64,000 bases of DNA from Pseudomonas mosselii (GCF_005796105.1 NZ_VAUO01000001.1:868001-932000); one strand, 5' to 3'. Counted from the stretch's first letter, positions 18,347 through 27,333 are shown. Notes: generated by a model from the sequence alone, not told the origin. Program-made: numbers and translations.

Positions 18347-18946
18347 TCAAGGCTCGGCCAGCCCCTGCAGCAATCGATAGTCGCGCAGCACTGCGGGAAC
18401 GTAGCGACGGGTCTCGGCGAATGGCGGCACCACCCGGCCCCGGCTCAGCACCGCCTCGGGCCCGGCGTTGTAGGCCGCCACCGCCAGGGTGATGTCATTG
18501 TCGAACAGGGTCAGCATACGCTTGAGGTAACGTGCCCCGCCGTGCACGTTGGACTCAGGGTCGAGCACATCCTTGACCCCCATGGCTTTGGCCGTGTCCG
18601 GCATCAACTGCATCAGCCCCAGCGCCCCCTTGGGCGAGCGGGCCTTGGGGTTGTAACCCGACTCAGCCTTGATCAGCGCATGCAGCAAGGCCTGCGGCAC
18701 GTCGTTGGCCAGTGCAGCGGCGGCCACCAGTTCGGCGTAGGGGCGGCCAGTGATCCACTGTGCATTCACCGGCCCACTGCCACCGGGCACCTCGCTGACC
18801 ACCCGCTCGTACTGGCGCCCCGGGCGATGGACGTTGGACAGAATCAAGCCGCCCTTGCCATCGCTGGAAATGTACACATCAGCCTCGGCGCCCAAGGCCA
18901 TCAGCCCGGCCGCCACCCCTGTCGCTATCAGCATCAGCCCACGCAT
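18347..18946 (-). CDS. Lytic murein transglycosylase (SLT-family)
   Basis: This 199-residue protein has a signal peptide (MRGLMLIATGVAAGLMALGAEA), a DUF4124-like YISSDGKGG stretch, and a C-terminal SLT goose-lysozyme-like domain: catalytic Glu in LIKAESGYNPKARSPKGALGLMQLMP, then GARYLKRML and AVAAYNAGPEAV. It would cleave glycan strands in the periplasm to open gaps for a cell-wall-spanning machine. The start at 18946 has GGGAGG. It is divergent from gspG-gspF and has a near-consensus sigma-54 element (19020-19035). That context suggests a role in assembling the secretion apparatus. Confidence 0.88.
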   Translation of the reverse strand: MRGLMLIATGVAAGLMALGAEADVYISSDGKGGLILSNVHRPGRQYERVVSEVPGGSGPVNAQWITGRPYAELVAAAALANDVPQALLHALIKAESGYNPKARSPKGALGLMQLMPDTAKAMGVKDVLDPESNVHGGARYLKRMLTLFDNDITLAVAAYNAGPEAVLSRGRVVPPFAETRRYVPAVLRDYRLLQGLAEP

Positions 18947-18968
18947 GCCGGTCGCCTCCCATTCATGG

Positions 18969-18985
18969 CCCCCCGAAGTGGGGGG
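18969..18985. promoter_or_regulatory. Palindrome CCCCCC-GAAGT-GGGGGG between lytic transglycosylase and gspG
   Basis: CCCCCCGAAGTGGGGGG is a perfect 6-bp inverted repeat in the divergent intergenic region. It is similar in composition and spacing to the TTCCCCA-N4-TGGGGAA sites elsewhere. Its centre is about 106 bases before the weak gspG -24 element. Confidence 0.45.
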
Positions 18986-18990
18986 ATATG

Positions 18991-19006
18991 CCCCGGAAAA
19001 TCCGGG
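18991..19006. promoter_or_regulatory. Second palindrome (CCCGGA-AAA-TCCGGG) in the same intergenic region
   Basis: CCCGGAAAATCCGGG is an inverted repeat 22 bases from the previous one, i.e. about two helical turns between centres, on the same DNA face. This is the arrangement expected for paired activator dimers. Confidence 0.4.
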
Positions 19007-19019
19007 TGCAAGGCTCTGA

Positions 19020-19035
19020 CGCAAGCAGCGTGCCG
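19020..19035 (-). promoter_or_regulatory. Sigma-54 promoter-like element for the lytic transglycosylase
   Basis: The minus strand reads CGGCACGCTGCTTGCG: GGCACG-N4-TTGC is an almost exact -24/-12 match. The leader to the ATG at 18946 would be about 60 bases. Confidence 0.65.
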
Positions 19036-19082
19036 AGCACACGCTGCGCTGCACAGCCCATGGCGCAAGGCCGCGACGCAGC

Positions 19083-19098
19083 CGTGCACGCCTGTTGC
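19083..19098 (+). promoter_or_regulatory. Weak sigma-54-like element for gspG-gspF
   Basis: CGTGCACGCCTGTTGCA has a good -12 half (TTGCA) with correct spacing but lacks the GG of the -24 box (GTGCAC instead of TGGCAC). It is placed about 36 bases before the gspG start. Confidence 0.3.
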
Positions 19099-19133
19099 AT
19101 GGACGCTGTGCACACGCAACGGAGGATTTCACC

Positions 19134-19559
19134 ATGCAGCGCAGAATCCATGCCCAACGCGGTTTCACCCTGCTCGAACTGCTGGTGGTGCTGGTGGTGC
19201 TGGGCCTGTTGGCCGGCATCGTCGCACCCAAGTACTTCAGCCAGCTCGGGCGCTCGGAAGCCAAGGTGGCGCGGGCGCAGATCGAGGGCCTGGGCAAGGC
19301 CCTAGACCTGTATCGCCTGGAAGTCGGCCACTACCCCAGCAGCGAGCAGGGCTTACAGGCGTTGGTGGTGGCGCCCAATGGCGAGGCGCGTTGGTCGGGT
19401 CCGTACCTGCAAAAGGCGGTACCGCAAGATCCGTGGGGACGTCCCTACCTTTACCGCCAGCCTGGCGAAAACGGCGCTGAATACGACCTGTTGTCGATGG
19501 GCAAGGATGGTCAGCCCGGCGGCGACGGCGAGAACGCCGAAATCACCAGTTGGCAATGA
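19134..19559 (+). CDS. gspG: Type II secretion major pseudopilin GspG
   Basis: This 141-residue pseudopilin has a short basic leader and the prepilin cleavage motif RGFTLLELLVVL (cut before Phe), a hydrophobic helix, and the GspG C-terminal features: GHYPSSEQGLQALV, GPYLQK, DPWGRPYLYRQPG, and the calcium-site region. The start at 19134 follows GGAGG. gspF starts 11 bases after its stop. The pair is isolated from the rest of a secretion operon, which lies 22 kb away (41797-49053) and lacks gspF. Confidence 0.93.
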   Translation: MQRRIHAQRGFTLLELLVVLVVLGLLAGIVAPKYFSQLGRSEAKVARAQIEGLGKALDLYRLEVGHYPSSEQGLQALVVAPNGEARWSGPYLQKAVPQDPWGRPYLYRQPGENGAEYDLLSMGKDGQPGGDGENAEITSWQ

Positions 19560-19570
19560 GGGGCAAAGCG

Positions 19571-20761
19571 ATGCGCTACGAACTCAAAGCCTTGGGTCGC
19601 CAGGGCGTGGTGCAGTTGCACATTGACGCCGAGGACAGCGACCAAGCGCGGCGCCAAGCCGAAGACCAAGGTTTGCGCGTGCTGAGCGTGCGTGCGCCGG
19701 GCCATGGTCTCGGGCGCCTTGCCTGGCGCCGCGCCCCGGCGTTCGACCTGGTGCTGTTCAGCCAGGAACTGACCACCCTACTCAATGCCGGCCTGCCACT
19801 GATCGACGCGCTGGAAAGCCTCGCCGAGAAAGCGCCCAGCGGCACGCCGCGCAAGACCCTCGAAGCGCTGGTGCGCCAGTTGTACGAAGGCAGGTCGTTG
19901 TCGCTGGCCTTGGCACAGCAGCCGCGGGTGTTCCCAACGCTCTATGTGGCCCTGGTGCAATCCAGCGAACGCACCGGCGCGCTGGGTGAAGCGCTGACGC
20001 GCTACATCGGCTATCGCCAGCGCCTGGATCTGGTGCGCCAGAAACTGGTCGGGGCCTCGGTCTATCCATTGCTGCTGTTACTCGTCGGCGGTGGCGTGGT
20101 GATGTTCCTGCTCGGGTATGTCGTGCCGCGCTTCAGCCTGGTGTTCGAGGGTATGGGCACGCAGTTGCCGTGGCTGTCGCGGGTCTTGATGCAGATTGGG
20201 CTGTTCCTGCATGCCCAGCAGCTGCCTTTGGCCCTGGGCACGGCAGGCGGCGTGGCGTGGCTACTGGCCCTGCGCCGCCAGCCGGCGGTGCGCCGCTGGG
20301 CCAGCCGACAGTTGCGCCGCGTGCCGGCGCTGCACCAGCGTCTGATGATGTATGAACTGGCGCGCTTCTACCGCTCGCTAGGGATCCTGCTGCAAGGCGG
20401 TATCCCCATCCTCACCGCCCTGGGAATGGCGCGCGGGCTACTGGGCAACGCCGCTGGCGAGGGCCTGGAGCACGCCAGCCGGCGGGTCGCCGAGGGCCTG
20501 GCGTTATCGGATGCGCTGGAAGCCGGGCAATTGGTCACGCCGGTCTCGTTGCGCCTGCTGCGCGCCGGCGAACAGTCCGGCAACCTCGGCGAGATGCTCG
20601 AACGCTGCGCGGACTTCCATGACCAGGAGATCGGCCGTTGGGTGGAGTGGTTCGTCAAGCTGTTCGAGCCGCTGCTGATGACGTTCATCGGCCTGCTGAT
20701 CGGCCTGATCGTCATCCTGATGTACATGCCGATCTTCGAACTGGCCTCGAGCATCCACTGA
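19571..20761 (+). CDS. gspF: Type II secretion inner-membrane platform protein GspF
   Basis: This 396-residue protein has two T2SSF repeats, each with a soluble helical part followed by membrane segments (first block FSQELTTLLNAGLPLIDALESLA; second block ELARFYRSLGILLQGGIPILTAL; final span TFIGLLIGLIVILMYMPIFEL). GspF is the polytopic core that couples the GspE ATPase to pseudopilus growth. The start MRYELKA at 19571 has GAGGGG before it. Its 3' end converges with the recombinase gene, with only 19 bases between them. Confidence 0.94.
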   Translation: MRYELKALGRQGVVQLHIDAEDSDQARRQAEDQGLRVLSVRAPGHGLGRLAWRRAPAFDLVLFSQELTTLLNAGLPLIDALESLAEKAPSGTPRKTLEALVRQLYEGRSLSLALAQQPRVFPTLYVALVQSSERTGALGEALTRYIGYRQRLDLVRQKLVGASVYPLLLLLVGGGVVMFLLGYVVPRFSLVFEGMGTQLPWLSRVLMQIGLFLHAQQLPLALGTAGGVAWLLALRRQPAVRRWASRQLRRVPALHQRLMMYELARFYRSLGILLQGGIPILTALGMARGLLGNAAGEGLEHASRRVAEGLALSDALEAGQLVTPVSLRLLRAGEQSGNLGEMLERCADFHDQEIGRWVEWFVKLFEPLLMTFIGLLIGLIVILMYMPIFELASSIH

Positions 20762-20780
20762 TCGAGGTGCCGGCACCGCT

Positions 20781-21743
20781 TCAGTAGTCGAACTGCTCTA
20801 CCGCGCGGCGCCGCTCATTGTCGTCGCGCCGGTCATAGGCCGCGGTGGTCTGGATATTGGCATGGTGCGCCAGCTTCTGGGCAATCGAAAGGTCGTGCTC
20901 CTCGATGACCCGAGTGATGAACGCCCGACGGAAATCATGCGGCATGATCTTAGCCCCCACCTGCGCCCCGCGCTGGCGTGCGATGTAGTAGATGGCATGC
21001 TTGGTGATGCGTGCGCGGGTAATATGGCTGCCCCGCCGAATGCGGTTGAACAGGAAGCTGTCATCGCGCTCACCAGCCGGCAAATGCTGGCGGCGCAGGT
21101 CGAGCCAGGCCTGTAGCTTGTCGAAGGCCCAAGGCGGGGCATACTTGAGCAACTGGCGGTTGCCCTTGCCCATCACTACCACGCTGCGTTGCTCGAAGTC
21201 GACCTGGGCCAAGTCCACGTCCACCGACTCGGACTTGCGCATCCCGGTGCCGTAAAGCAATGCCAGGATCGCCGCATCACGCACCCCCTGAGGACGCGGG
21301 TCAGCCGCGCACACCTCCATCAACTCGCGAATCAGGCTACGCCGAAGGTTGCGCCCGGGCGGCAGGCGGCTGCCACTGGCCGGTTTGACCTCACGAATCC
21401 TGAGCAGCTGCGCATGCTCGATCAGCCCCTGGCGCCAGGCCTCGTTCATCACCCCGCGCACGGCATTCACGTACAGCGACGAGGTATTGGGGGCATAGCC
21501 GTCGGCTCGCAACGCGGCGACCAACGCCACCACATGCCCAGGTTCCAGGTGATGCCAGGGCACCTCAGCGATGTCGGCGTCGACGAAGCCCAGGCGGTCG
21601 GCGGCATCCTGCAGGATATAGCGCATGGTCAGCTGGCTCGATGGCGCCAGGCGGGCCAGGTACTGCAACAGCGGGTTGCGCAGAAGATCGGTCAAAACGG
21701 CAATCCTGTTACGAAAATCACGTGCTATCACCTTGACATACAA
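20781..21743 (-). CDS. Tyrosine recombinase / phage-type integrase
   Basis: This 320-residue recombinase has an N-terminal SAM-like core-binding domain (about 30-150) and a C-terminal catalytic domain with the expected residues: Arg in LLYGTGMRKSE, Lys in MGKGNRQ, His-x-x-Arg in MPHDFRRAF, His in LAHHANIQTTAAY, with Tyr as nucleophile. All catalytic positions look intact. The start at 21743 (MYVKVIARDF) has no strong ribosome-binding site. No excisionase, phage gene, tRNA or att repeat was seen nearby, so it resembles a lone chromosomal recombinase sitting at the junction between the regulator/gspGF block and the accessory region. Confidence 0.88.
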   Translation of the reverse strand: MYVKVIARDFRNRIAVLTDLLRNPLLQYLARLAPSSQLTMRYILQDAADRLGFVDADIAEVPWHHLEPGHVVALVAALRADGYAPNTSSLYVNAVRGVMNEAWRQGLIEHAQLLRIREVKPASGSRLPPGRNLRRSLIRELMEVCAADPRPQGVRDAAILALLYGTGMRKSESVDVDLAQVDFEQRSVVVMGKGNRQLLKYAPPWAFDKLQAWLDLRRQHLPAGERDDSFLFNRIRRGSHITRARITKHAIYYIARQRGAQVGAKIMPHDFRRAFITRVIEEHDLSIAQKLAHHANIQTTAAYDRRDDNERRRAVEQFDY

Positions 21744-21893
21744 GGCTTTTCATTAATGAAAGCGACGACGATGGTAACCCAATCCGACGCCTTTGATCGA
21801 ACCTCGGCGCCGGGCCACGCTGCTCGCAGGCAAGTCCCGCGCGTGGCGCACATGGTCTAAAGTTGCTCGCAATACCCCTGCCAGCGAGGCAGC

Positions 21894-22541
21894 ATGGCCT
21901 TCCACCGCCTTACCCGCACCCATCCGCGCCTGAGTATCGCCACGCTGGCCGGCCTCGTCGGCGCCTGGCTGATACCCGCAGCCGACACCGTGCAGCATAT
22001 CCTTGCCGGTTGGAACCTGGGGGTATGGCTGTACCTGGCCATGGTCCTGTGGCTGAGCCTGCGCGCCGATGCCCAGCGGGTGCGCCGGGTTGCCTGCGTC
22101 GAAGACGAAAACGCAGCGCTGGTGCTGGTCACCGTGAGTGTCGCGGCCATTGCCAGCCTGGCAGCGGTCACCCTGCAACTGGTCTCCAGTCGGGGGCTTT
22201 CCGGCAGTGCCCTGGCCCTGCACTACCTGTATACCGGCCTCACCGTGGCCGGCTCCTGGTTGCTGATCGGCAGCATCTTCAGCCTGCACTACGCGCGGCT
22301 GTTCTACACCGGCAGCGACCGCGAGCCGTTGCTGCGCTTCGCAGACGGCGAGCGCAACCCCGATTACTGGGACTTCCACTACGTCTCGTTCACCATCAGC
22401 GTCGCGGTACAAACCTCCGACGTCGGTATCGGCGGGCGCGCCATGCGTCGGGTAGTGCTGGCGCACTCGCTGGTGGGTTTCGTGTTCAACACCGCGATTC
22501 TGGGCTTCACGATCAACATCGCCGCTGGCCTGCTGGGTTGA
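21894..22541 (+). CDS. DUF1345 inner-membrane protein
   Basis: This 215-residue polytopic membrane protein has about five or six hydrophobic segments. The [19 protein letters not shown] block (here [21 protein letters not shown]) is the hallmark of DUF1345, whose function is unknown though it is distantly ion-channel-like. It stands alone, with about 150 bases upstream and 235 bases downstream without a gene. No link to its neighbours can be inferred. Confidence 0.85.
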   Translation: MAFHRLTRTHPRLSIATLAGLVGAWLIPAADTVQHILAGWNLGVWLYLAMVLWLSLRADAQRVRRVACVEDENAALVLVTVSVAAIASLAAVTLQLVSSRGLSGSALALHYLYTGLTVAGSWLLIGSIFSLHYARLFYTGSDREPLLRFADGERNPDYWDFHYVSFTISVAVQTSDVGIGGRAMRRVVLAHSLVGFVFNTAILGFTINIAAGLLG

Positions 22542-22776
22542 CCGCCGGTCCGAAAGCGGCCCAAGCCCGCCGGTCAAGGCTGCGCAGCGAAAACGTTTGC
22601 CCAGTGCATCAGCGGCCCACGCCCGGATATCGGGGCTGTGACCAACGTCATGCCTTGGCACATTTGTCATATTTTTCCCGGATCGTGCGTCACACCGGTG
22701 CTATGGTTAGTTTCCTGAGGCAAGGCTCAAGCAAGACGAATCACCGCGTTCAGAACCCACGAACAAGGAGGCTGGC

Positions 22777-23040
22777 ATGAACAAGATGACATTCCCCAAC
22801 GCCTGCCAGGTGATGCGCTGGCACTTCCATCCCCTGGGCTTCGAAGCCAGCATGGACGCCCCGCGCAGCATGGTGGCGCGGCTGTTCGACCGAGCCACCG
22901 GGCAAACGCTTTTGGCAATCGCCGGGATCCCCTGCGCCGCGATAATGGCCGCCAGCGATGTGGAGCGGATCATCGAAGCCGTGGAAGCCGAGCTGGACAC
23001 CTTCGACCTGGTGCCCTGCCCCCTGCCAGCGGTGGGCTGA
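22777..23040 (+). CDS. DUF1652 small protein
   Basis: This 87-residue protein matches the DUF1652 family of short Pseudomonas proteins (opening MNKMTFPNACQVMRWHFHPLGFE). It has no signal peptide or membrane span. AAGGAGG lies before the ATG. Function is unknown. Its stop is immediately followed by the stop of the convergent MHYT-GGDEF-EAL gene (no gap). Confidence 0.82.
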   Translation: MNKMTFPNACQVMRWHFHPLGFEASMDAPRSMVARLFDRATGQTLLAIAGIPCAAIMAASDVERIIEAVEAELDTFDLVPCPLPAVG

Positions 23041-25119
23041 CTAGCTCACCTGCGCGTACCGCGCACCGAGCCCGGCGAGAAAGCGGTCTGCCGGCATGGG
23101 CTGGCCGAGCAGATAGCCTTGCAGTGAATCGCAACCCAGCTGAGTGAGGAAATCCTGCTGGCGGTCGGTCTCCACACCTTCGGCGACGATTCGCAACCCA
23201 AGCGCCTGGCCCAAGGCGACGATGGCCGAGACGATCGCCGCATCGTCGCTGCCCTGTTCGAGGTCGCGCACGAACCCGCGATCGATCTTCAACTCATTGG
23301 CAGGCAGGCGCTTGAGGTACATCAGGCTTGAGTAACCTGTGCCGAAATCATCGATGGACAGGTCCACCCCCATGTCCGACAAGCGTTGCAGCACTGTCAG
23401 GCTGGCGTCGGCATCGCGCATGGCGGTGGTCTCGGTGATCTCCAAGGTCAACCGGTTGGCCGGCAGGCCGTTCAGGTTCAGGCAACGCGCCACCGTGTCG
23501 ACGAGCCCGGCGTGGCAGAACTGGACCGCCGACAAGTTCACCGCGACGCGCCAGTTCGCGTGCCCCTGATCCATCCACACGCGCATCTGCCGACAGGCCT
23601 CGTTCAGCACCCACTCGCCGATTGGGATGATCAGCCCGGTCTTTTCGGCAAGGCCGACGAAGCGGTCGGGGAGCATCAGGCCAAGCTGCGGATGCTCCCA
23701 ACGCAACAGCGCTTCGGCTCCAATCGGTTGGCGTTCGACGGCGTCGAACTTGGGCTGATAGTGCAGACGTAACTGGCCCTGCTCCAGCGCCACGCGCAAG
23801 TCCTGCAGCAATTGCAGTTGCTGACGGGCATTGCTGTTCATCGACGCGTCGAAGAAGCTGTAGCCGTTCTTACCAGCGCTCTTGGCGTGGTACATGGCCG
23901 CATCAGCGTTGCGCAGCAACTCCTGTTGGTCGACGCCATTGCCGGGGTACAGCACGATGCCGACACTCGCCGACAGTTGCAGGTCATGTTCGGCCACCCG
24001 ATAAGGCCGGGCCACCAGGTTGACCTGCTTGACGGCCACGCCCATGGCGTCGTCCGGTTCCTGCAATTCAACCAACAGCACGAACTCGTCGCCTCCGATG
24101 CGCGCCAGGGTGTCCTGGCTGTGCAGGTGGCCACGCAAGCGCGCCGCCACCGCCTTGAGCAACTGATCGCCGACATGGTGGCCGAAGGCATCGTTGACTG
24201 GTTTGAAACCATCCAGGTCGATGAACATCAAGGCAAAGCAGCCACCCTGTTCGGCCACCCGGCCCATGGCCTGGTCGATGCGATCAGCCAGCAGCGTGCG
24301 ATTGGGCAGCCCGGTGAGGGTGTCGTGCAAGGCAAGCTGGGTGAGTTCCTGGTTAGCCTGGGTGAGCGAGCGCGCAAGCTCGGCAGTGCGAACCTCCAGG
24401 CGTGCATCCAGCACCGAGGTCACCAGTGCCACGGCAAGCACCGCAAGGGTGGTGATCAGCACCAGGTAGACTAGGCCGTCGCCCGCGAGCCCATCGGGCA
24501 GTGCACCGCAAAAACTGCCCTCGGGGAAATTCGCCGCCGCCATGCCGGTGTAGTGCATTCCGACGATGGCGATGCCCATCACCACCCCTGCCAGCCCCCG
24601 GATCTGACGGACGTAGGGCGTGTGCTGACGGAGGCGGAAGGCGATCCACAGGGCCGCCGCCGAAGCACCCACAGCGATGGCCAACGAGGCCGCGAACAGG
24701 CTGGGGTCGTAGTCGATGCCCGGCTGCATGTGCAACGCCGCCATGCCGGTGTAGTGCATGCAGGCGATGCCACTGCCCATCACCAATGCCCCAAGGGTCA
24801 ATTGCAGCCACGGTAGCTTCGGCTGACTCACCAGCCACAGCGCGAATCCCGAGGAAAGCACCGCAATCAGCAGCGACAGTGCCGTCAACGCGGCGTCATA
24901 AGCCAAGCTGATCGGCAGACTGAACGCGAGCATGCCGATGAAGTGCATGGACCACACGCCAATGCCCATGGCCAGCGCTCCCCCGGCCATCCACAGATGC
25001 ACCGCACGGCCCTTGGCCGTGGCGATACGCCCGGTCAGATCAAGTGCAGTGTAGGAAGCGAGAATAGCCACGCACAGAGAGATCAACACCAGCGAGGAGG
25101 AGTAGCTACCGGTCAGCAT
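23041..25119 (-). CDS. MHYT-GGDEF-EAL cyclic-di-GMP protein
   Basis: This protein of about 692 residues has an N-terminal seven-span MHYT sensor (three repeats: MHFIGML, MHYTGMAAL, MHYTGMAAAN, thought to bind metal), a GGDEF domain with an intact RIGGDEF site, and an EAL domain with all catalytic motifs (EALLRWE, NLSAVQF, EITET, DDFGTGYSS, KIDR, EGVET, QGYLLGQP). It could both make and degrade c-di-GMP. The start is uncertain: ATG 25119 begins right at the first MHYT span, while a TTG at 25176 would add 19 residues; neither has a good ribosome-binding site. A copper- or gas-sensing MHYT domain would be interesting beside the copper-oxidase island, but nothing ties them directly. Confidence 0.9.
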   Translation of the reverse strand: MLTGSYSSSLVLISLCVAILASYTALDLTGRIATAKGRAVHLWMAGGALAMGIGVWSMHFIGMLAFSLPISLAYDAALTALSLLIAVLSSGFALWLVSQPKLPWLQLTLGALVMGSGIACMHYTGMAALHMQPGIDYDPSLFAASLAIAVGASAAALWIAFRLRQHTPYVRQIRGLAGVVMGIAIVGMHYTGMAAANFPEGSFCGALPDGLAGDGLVYLVLITTLAVLAVALVTSVLDARLEVRTAELARSLTQANQELTQLALHDTLTGLPNRTLLADRIDQAMGRVAEQGGCFALMFIDLDGFKPVNDAFGHHVGDQLLKAVAARLRGHLHSQDTLARIGGDEFVLLVELQEPDDAMGVAVKQVNLVARPYRVAEHDLQLSASVGIVLYPGNGVDQQELLRNADAAMYHAKSAGKNGYSFFDASMNSNARQQLQLLQDLRVALEQGQLRLHYQPKFDAVERQPIGAEALLRWEHPQLGLMLPDRFVGLAEKTGLIIPIGEWVLNEACRQMRVWMDQGHANWRVAVNLSAVQFCHAGLVDTVARCLNLNGLPANRLTLEITETTAMRDADASLTVLQRLSDMGVDLSIDDFGTGYSSLMYLKRLPANELKIDRGFVRDLEQGSDDAAIVSAIVALGQALGLRIVAEGVETDRQQDFLTQLGCDSLQGYLLGQPMPADRFLAGLGARYAQVS

Positions 25120-25393
25120 GCGCACACCCAGGAACAGGCCAGGGAAAGGCCCGAAAAAGCCGATGATTGTACTCAAGCTTTAACCAAACGCACGGAGTTT
25201 TCACACCTTGCAATGGATCTGGAAGCGGCATGAAACGGGGGGTTCCCCCTGGCGCGCAGCCATGCTGGCACCGAATAATGGCACTTCACCTGTCTACGCG
25301 CGGAAAATCTTTGATCGGCGTGGATCATGCGTCCGACGACTGGTCAGTCGAGATCGACAGCACGCAACGCAAAACGTCACGCGCTGACGCTCG

Positions 25394-26206
25394 TTAGCGA
25401 TCCTCTTGCTGCTGGCGCTGCCAACGTTCGAGGTTGTGCGCGACCAATTGCTCAGGCAACGCACCGGCCGTCAGCGCCTCGATCTGGCGCGCCAGTTGCT
25501 CACGCAACTGCGGCATATTGCAGGCCGATTTACGCGACAGCGCCATGTACAAGCCTTCGCTGGATATCGGCGGCTCCAGCACCTGCAACTGCTGCGCTTT
25601 ACCCAAGGTGCGAGCCAGGGCCAGCCCGGGGTAATGCTCGAAGATCACGTAGTCACTGCGCTTGCGCAGCAGTTTTTCAAAAGCCTGGGTGGCGCTGGGC
25701 ACCGCTTCGAGGGACAAGTGCGCGCGGGCATAATCGTCGAATGCCTGGCCATGGCTATTGTTGACCAAGGTTCCGCCCCGCAGCCCTTGCAGGTCAGCCC
25801 AATCGCTGTAGTGCAATCCCTCGCCCTGACGCACCCAGACCACACTGGCGTTGTACAGGAACGCGGGACTGATGAAGTCCATCAGTTGTTCGCGCGCCTG
25901 AGTGCGAAAGTAACCCGCCATCATGTCGATACGACCACTGGCGACTTCTTCCTGGGCCCGTGACCAGGGCCCCACGTACAACACGTCCACCTCCAGGCCT
26001 AGCGCCTTGGCCGCCTGTTTGAGCAGGTCGGCATTGGCACCGATTAAGTGCCGGGGGTTTTGCGGGTCGCGCCAGAGGTACGGCGGGTACTCAGGATTGC
26101 CCGTGGCGGTCAAGTGCTGACACTCCTGCTGGGCGCAGGCCGTTGCCGATAAACAGCTCATGACGAGGAACAACCACACCGATTGGCACACACTCCGTGC
26201 ACTCAT
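25394..26206 (-). CDS. Periplasmic amino-acid-type solute-binding protein (SBP_bac_3)
   Basis: This 270-residue protein has a signal peptide (MSARSVCQSVWLFLVMSCLSATACA) and the SBP_bac_3 fold: GNPEYPPYLWRD at the start of the mature part, then ASGRIDMMAGYFRT and YVIFEHYPGLALA. No permease or ATPase gene is adjacent, so it may be an orphan binding protein serving a transporter or a sensor encoded elsewhere. It is monocistronic, with about 220 bases upstream of the next minus-strand gene's start and 245 bases of gene-free sequence on its own 5' side. Confidence 0.82.
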   Translation of the reverse strand: MSARSVCQSVWLFLVMSCLSATACAQQECQHLTATGNPEYPPYLWRDPQNPRHLIGANADLLKQAAKALGLEVDVLYVGPWSRAQEEVASGRIDMMAGYFRTQAREQLMDFISPAFLYNASVVWVRQGEGLHYSDWADLQGLRGGTLVNNSHGQAFDDYARAHLSLEAVPSATQAFEKLLRKRSDYVIFEHYPGLALARTLGKAQQLQVLEPPISSEGLYMALSRKSACNMPQLREQLARQIEALTAGALPEQLVAHNLERWQRQQQEDR

Positions 26207-26451
26207 TGCGATCCTCGCACTCCCGATTGATTGCTATACGAATCGGGCGCGCTAAGGTCTTGAACGACCGGCTGGCCCTTATACCTTTGAACAGTGTGCA
26301 CCAGAAATGACCATTCGCCACGCATTCATTTGAATGGTTGCCATACGGCGTTGTCGGGTGATCTGTCTCTGCACAGTGCTCTTTTACCGAATCGCTTGGG
26401 TGTTACACCATGGCAAGGCTATGGCGTGACGGCGCGGCGCAGGTTGCGCCT

Positions 26452-27333
26452 CTAAAGCTGGGCCATGCGCGCCACACGCGCTGGGGTCAGGCGCAGCACC
26501 CGGTCACGCCCGCCTTCGGCGAGTAAATAGCCACCCTTGCCATCGGGCACGATGGACTGTGGAGCCTTGAGGAAGCTCAGGACCGTGTGGCGTGAACCGT
26601 CGCCATCAATACGCAGCAAACGCGCACGGTGCGTGGAATCTTCGCTGATCCACAGCCCACGTTGGTCGCAGAGCAGGAACGTAGGGTTCTTCAGCCCCTC
26701 GACCACCACCGGGTCATGCCCGCCCGTGGTCAGTGCGCGGATCTTGCCTGCGGCCTTCTCGGTGTACAGCAGGCGTCCGTCGCTGCAGCGGGTCAGGCCT
26801 TCGCTTTCGCTCAGCCCCGAACGCAGCACATCGAGCTGGCCCGTGCGCCAGTCATAGCGCATCAAACGACCGTCACCCTTGCGATCCTCGATGGCGTACA
26901 GGTAGTCGCCCTCATTGAACAGGCCCTGCACGTTGTTGCCGAGGAACAGCGACCGCACCTGGCCATTGCGCGAAACGCTGACCGGTGCCTGATTCACCTC
27001 CTGACTGAACGCCCAGCCGCCGTCGACCGCGACCATGCCGTCGGGCTTGGACAGACCGTCGATCAGCACTACCCGGTCACCTTCGGGTGTAATGCGCACG
27101 ATACTGCCCAACCCAGCGCTGAGCTCTCGGCTGACCAGCAGGCTGCCATCGGCCTGTGGCAGCAGCGAAGCGGCTTTGGCCAACGAATCGTGCAACACGC
27201 TCACCTGCCAACCGTCGGCCGCCTGCACCGGATAGAACGTTTGCCAGGCAAAGAATCCCAACGCGCTGGCGAGCACTCCGGCAGCGCTGGCCAGAGCCAG
27301 TTTGACACCGCGCTTGCGCAAGACCTTGATCAT
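26452..27333 (-). CDS. Membrane-anchored SMP-30/NHL-like beta-propeller protein
   Basis: This 293-residue protein has an N-terminal hydrophobic segment (LALASAAGVLASALGFFAW), probably an uncleaved anchor or signal. The rest repeats four-strand propeller-like motifs (GSLLVSREL, GLSKPDGMVAVDGGW, SGLSESEGLTRCSDGRLLYTE, GLKNPTFLLCDQRGLWISED). This fits the SMP-30/gluconolactonase or strictosidine-synthase-like superfamily, but no catalytic metal ligands could be assigned by eye. The gene stands alone and its substrate is unknown. Confidence 0.7.
   Translation of the reverse strand: MIKVLRKRGVKLALASAAGVLASALGFFAWQTFYPVQAADGWQVSVLHDSLAKAASLLPQADGSLLVSRELSAGLGSIVRITPEGDRVVLIDGLSKPDGMVAVDGGWAFSQEVNQAPVSVSRNGQVRSLFLGNNVQGLFNEGDYLYAIEDRKGDGRLMRYDWRTGQLDVLRSGLSESEGLTRCSDGRLLYTEKAAGKIRALTTGGHDPVVVEGLKNPTFLLCDQRGLWISEDSTHRARLLRIDGDGSRHTVLSFLKAPQSIVPDGKGGYLLAEGGRDRVLRLTPARVARMAQL

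Noticed and set aside
20781..21743. Prophage or integrative element around the tyrosine recombinase
   Set aside because: No structural, lysis, replication or transfer genes and no tRNA or visible att repeats beside it.
21755..21859. Small open frame of 34 codons (MKATTMVTQSD...) between the recombinase and DUF1345 genes
   Set aside because: No ribosome-binding site, no recognisable family and biased composition; not enough to call a gene.
23041..25119. Membership of the MHYT-GGDEF-EAL protein in the copper-oxidase regulon
   Set aside because: No sigma-54 box or enhancer palindrome was seen upstream, so the only link is proximity.
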